Positions 62,301 through 64,000 of a stretch of DNA of 64,000 bases are shown piece by piece. A program made the position numbers and the translations under genes. The notes under the pieces are model-generated. The model did no database searches. It had not been told where the DNA came from and saw nothing but the letters and a program-made list of their open reading frames with translations. The stretch's first letter is position 1; each line of letters starts with the position of its first letter. The DNA comes from Phoebastria nigripes (taxonomy: Eukaryota > Chordata > Aves > Procellariiformes > Diomedeidae). The DNA is taken from the NCBI GenBank assembly GCA_035582835.1, contig JAYKAV010002932.1:1084500-1148499 (forward strand), written 5' to 3'.

Positions 62301-64000
62301 CCGTCAGGGACTGCGGTGGCACTTTAACCTTGCACTGCTCCTCTGCGGAGGGGACACGTGGGACAAGGTGCCTGGAGAAACGCAGGTGGGCCAGGACAAT
62401 AACGGCATCTCCCAGCCTCATGCAGGTGAGGGGCAAGGAGCAGCTGTGCCCTGCAGTGGCAACGGGAGGCTGGAAGCAAAATCATAGCCAAGTGGTGATG
62501 CCACGGGGAGAGTCCAGACACTTTCTCCCCTCTTACGGGCCTGGAGGTGAGGAGCCTCGTTCTCTCCCGGTGTGGTGTGTTTTGGGGATGACGGCTGCGT
62601 TGGTTTGAAGCCCATCGCAGCTGTGGTTGTGTGTCAGAGGAGGGGGATTTCAAAAGCCGTGCAGCTCATCTCCCCCATACGCTGCTATAGCCGGTGACAG
62701 GGCTTCCCCTGCCGGTGAGCTGCCCGGTGACGCAGCCTTGCAGCCTGGAGCCGTCCTTCCCACCCAAGCAGGTACCGGGGGCTCCTCGGCAGAGTGCGCT
62801 GGGGCCAAGAGGGCCCTGGGTGCTGGAAATCCTCTTCCTTCCCTCCCGCTGCTTCTGCAATACTGCTGTGGGCTCCTGATGTGGTCTGCGCTGCGCTTTA
62901 TCTCATTGATAACAGAAAGCCACGTGTTTCCAGTTAGTTAGTGAGCAGCAGGACGGTGATCAGGGGCAGTGTATGTCTTCGCACCAGGCGGTGGTCGCTG
63001 GGAGTGGGTGGTGTCCCNCAGGGAATGGCCTCGTTGGCTCATCCCTGTGGAAATGGGCTGTGCAGCAGTCAGACACTCCCTATTTATGGTTCTTCAGAGC
63101 GATGTTTGGGAGGCACTGCTAGGTTGCTGTGCACACAGCCTGGGTTGGTTCTGCGGCATTTTAGCCTCAACTGAAGTCGTTCTGCTATTCACAAACAGGG
63201 ATTGCTCTTTAACTGCTCTGCTTGGAGGTAAAACACTGCTGTGGCATCACGTGTAGCAGTGTGGCTTCTTGTCACCTTTGCCAAACGGGGACGCTGGCAG
63301 CAGTGCTGCTGTCTCCCACCCTGACCTGCAATGCTCCAGGCTAGTGCTGGTATCTGCATTCAGCTGCTGCTGCCTGACCTTGGAGATGATCCTTTCGGGG
63401 CGTGAGTAGAAGGTGGTGGTTGAGATCTTCTGCCAGATTTTTTTTGTGTTGAGATTGATCCTGAATTTGCTCTCACCTGTCTTAGAGCAGTGCTGGAGTG
63501 GGCAGCAGCGTGATGAAGGGGAAAGGGGCCTTGGGAGGTCTCTAGCCGAGCCCCTGCTAAGAGCGGATCCCTTAGACCAGGTCACTCAGGGCCACGTCCA
63601 GTGGAGATTTGGGAATCTCCAAGGACAGAGACTCTGCACCCTCTCTGGCCCCAGGTTCAGTGTGTCGCCACCCTCGGGGTGAACGTTTGTCTCTGATATC
63701 TAGGCAGAAGTTCCCTTGCTGCAGCTTGTCTGCTGCTTCTTGTCCCATCAATGCAAAGGTTCGAGGAAAATCTGGCTCCGTCTTCTCTGTAACCTCTTGT
63801 TAGGTGTCTGGAGATGACAAGATGATGTCCCTGAGAAGCACCAGCTTCTCCTTGTACGTCTTACCACGTGCTCCAGCCCCTGACTGTCTTGCTGGACTCG
63901 CTCCGGTGTCTCCGTGCCTTTCTTGTCCCGGGGAGCCCAAACTGGATGCCAAGTCCCAGGTGTGCTATCGTGGGTGCCAGGCGGAGGCGTGGGATCCCTT
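59389..64000 (+). other. Start of CLCN7 intron 1
   Basis: No further CLCN7 exon is recognisable. GC content falls away from the promoter. The only nameable item is an old CR1 copy from about 63.5 kb to the edge. Isolated ambiguous bases occur (60092, 60436, 60870, 63018). Confidence 0.6.
63500..64000 (-). mobile_element. Old CR1-type LINE fragment, runs off the window
   Basis: The + strand follows the reverse complement of the CR1 3' part over about 500 bases: 'ggaatctccaaggacagaga', then 'ttcttgtcccatcaatgc', 'aaaatctggctccgtcttct', 'ctggactcgctccggtgtc', and 'ggggagcccaaactggat'. It is well diverged and on the minus strand, opposite to CLCN7. Confidence 0.75.

Overview
This is vertebrate nuclear DNA, almost certainly from a bird. 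The evidence is intron-containing genes with GT-AG splice sites, CpG-island promoters, CR1-type LINE fragments carrying the 'ggttggaaggga' 3'-end signature, and a solo ERVL-like LTR of a kind common in bird genomes. The proteins match vertebrate families whose human relatives lie on 16p13.3 (NUDT16L1, NAA60, DNASE1, DNASE1L2, ECI1, PTX4, CLCN7) and 7p22 (INTS15/C7orf26). That mixture is expected of the avian chromosome equivalent to chicken chromosome 14; the chromosome assignment is inference from memory. The species cannot be named from the sequence.

Layout. 1-2.7 kb: the last two coding exons of NUDT16L1 (+); its first exon lies off the left edge. About 6.1-27.8 kb: NAA60 (-), five coding exons between 7286 and 14592, a very long 5' non-coding intron, and a probable CpG-island promoter interrupted by a 142-base assembly gap. 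28.9-37.6 kb: INTS15 (-), six coding exons including one of 40 nt. 37.6-40.0 kb: GC-rich, repeat-bearing spacer. 40.0-43.3 kb and 45.0-48.45 kb: two DNase I family genes in tandem (+), DNASE1 then DNASE1L2, each with eight coding exons in matching phases. 48.7-55.65 kb: ECI1 (-), seven coding exons, tail-to-tail with DNASE1L2. 55.8-56.35 kb: a CCTGC-rich minisatellite. 56.67-58.46 kb: PTX4 (+). 59.1-64 kb: promoter, first coding exon and start of intron 1 of CLCN7 (+), with an old CR1 copy at the right edge.

The genes are independent housekeeping or secreted-protein genes, not one pathway: DNA-damage signalling (NUDT16L1), N-terminal acetylation at the Golgi (NAA60), snRNA and Pol II transcript processing (INTS15), extracellular DNA degradation (DNASE1, DNASE1L2), mitochondrial beta-oxidation of unsaturated fatty acids (ECI1), a secreted pentraxin (PTX4) and lysosomal chloride/proton exchange (CLCN7). 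I found no evidence of an undescribed multi-gene system. The most notable signals are a U12-type AT-AC intron in NAA60, a long repetitive C-terminal extension of NUDT16L1, the DNASE1/DNASE1L2 tandem with extra cysteines in DNASE1, and a CLCN7 promoter with a ZNF143-like site next to two E-boxes of CLEAR type.

Exon boundaries were read by hand from splice signals and from remembered family protein sequences. Transcript ends, untranslated exons and repeat family names are less certain than coding exons.
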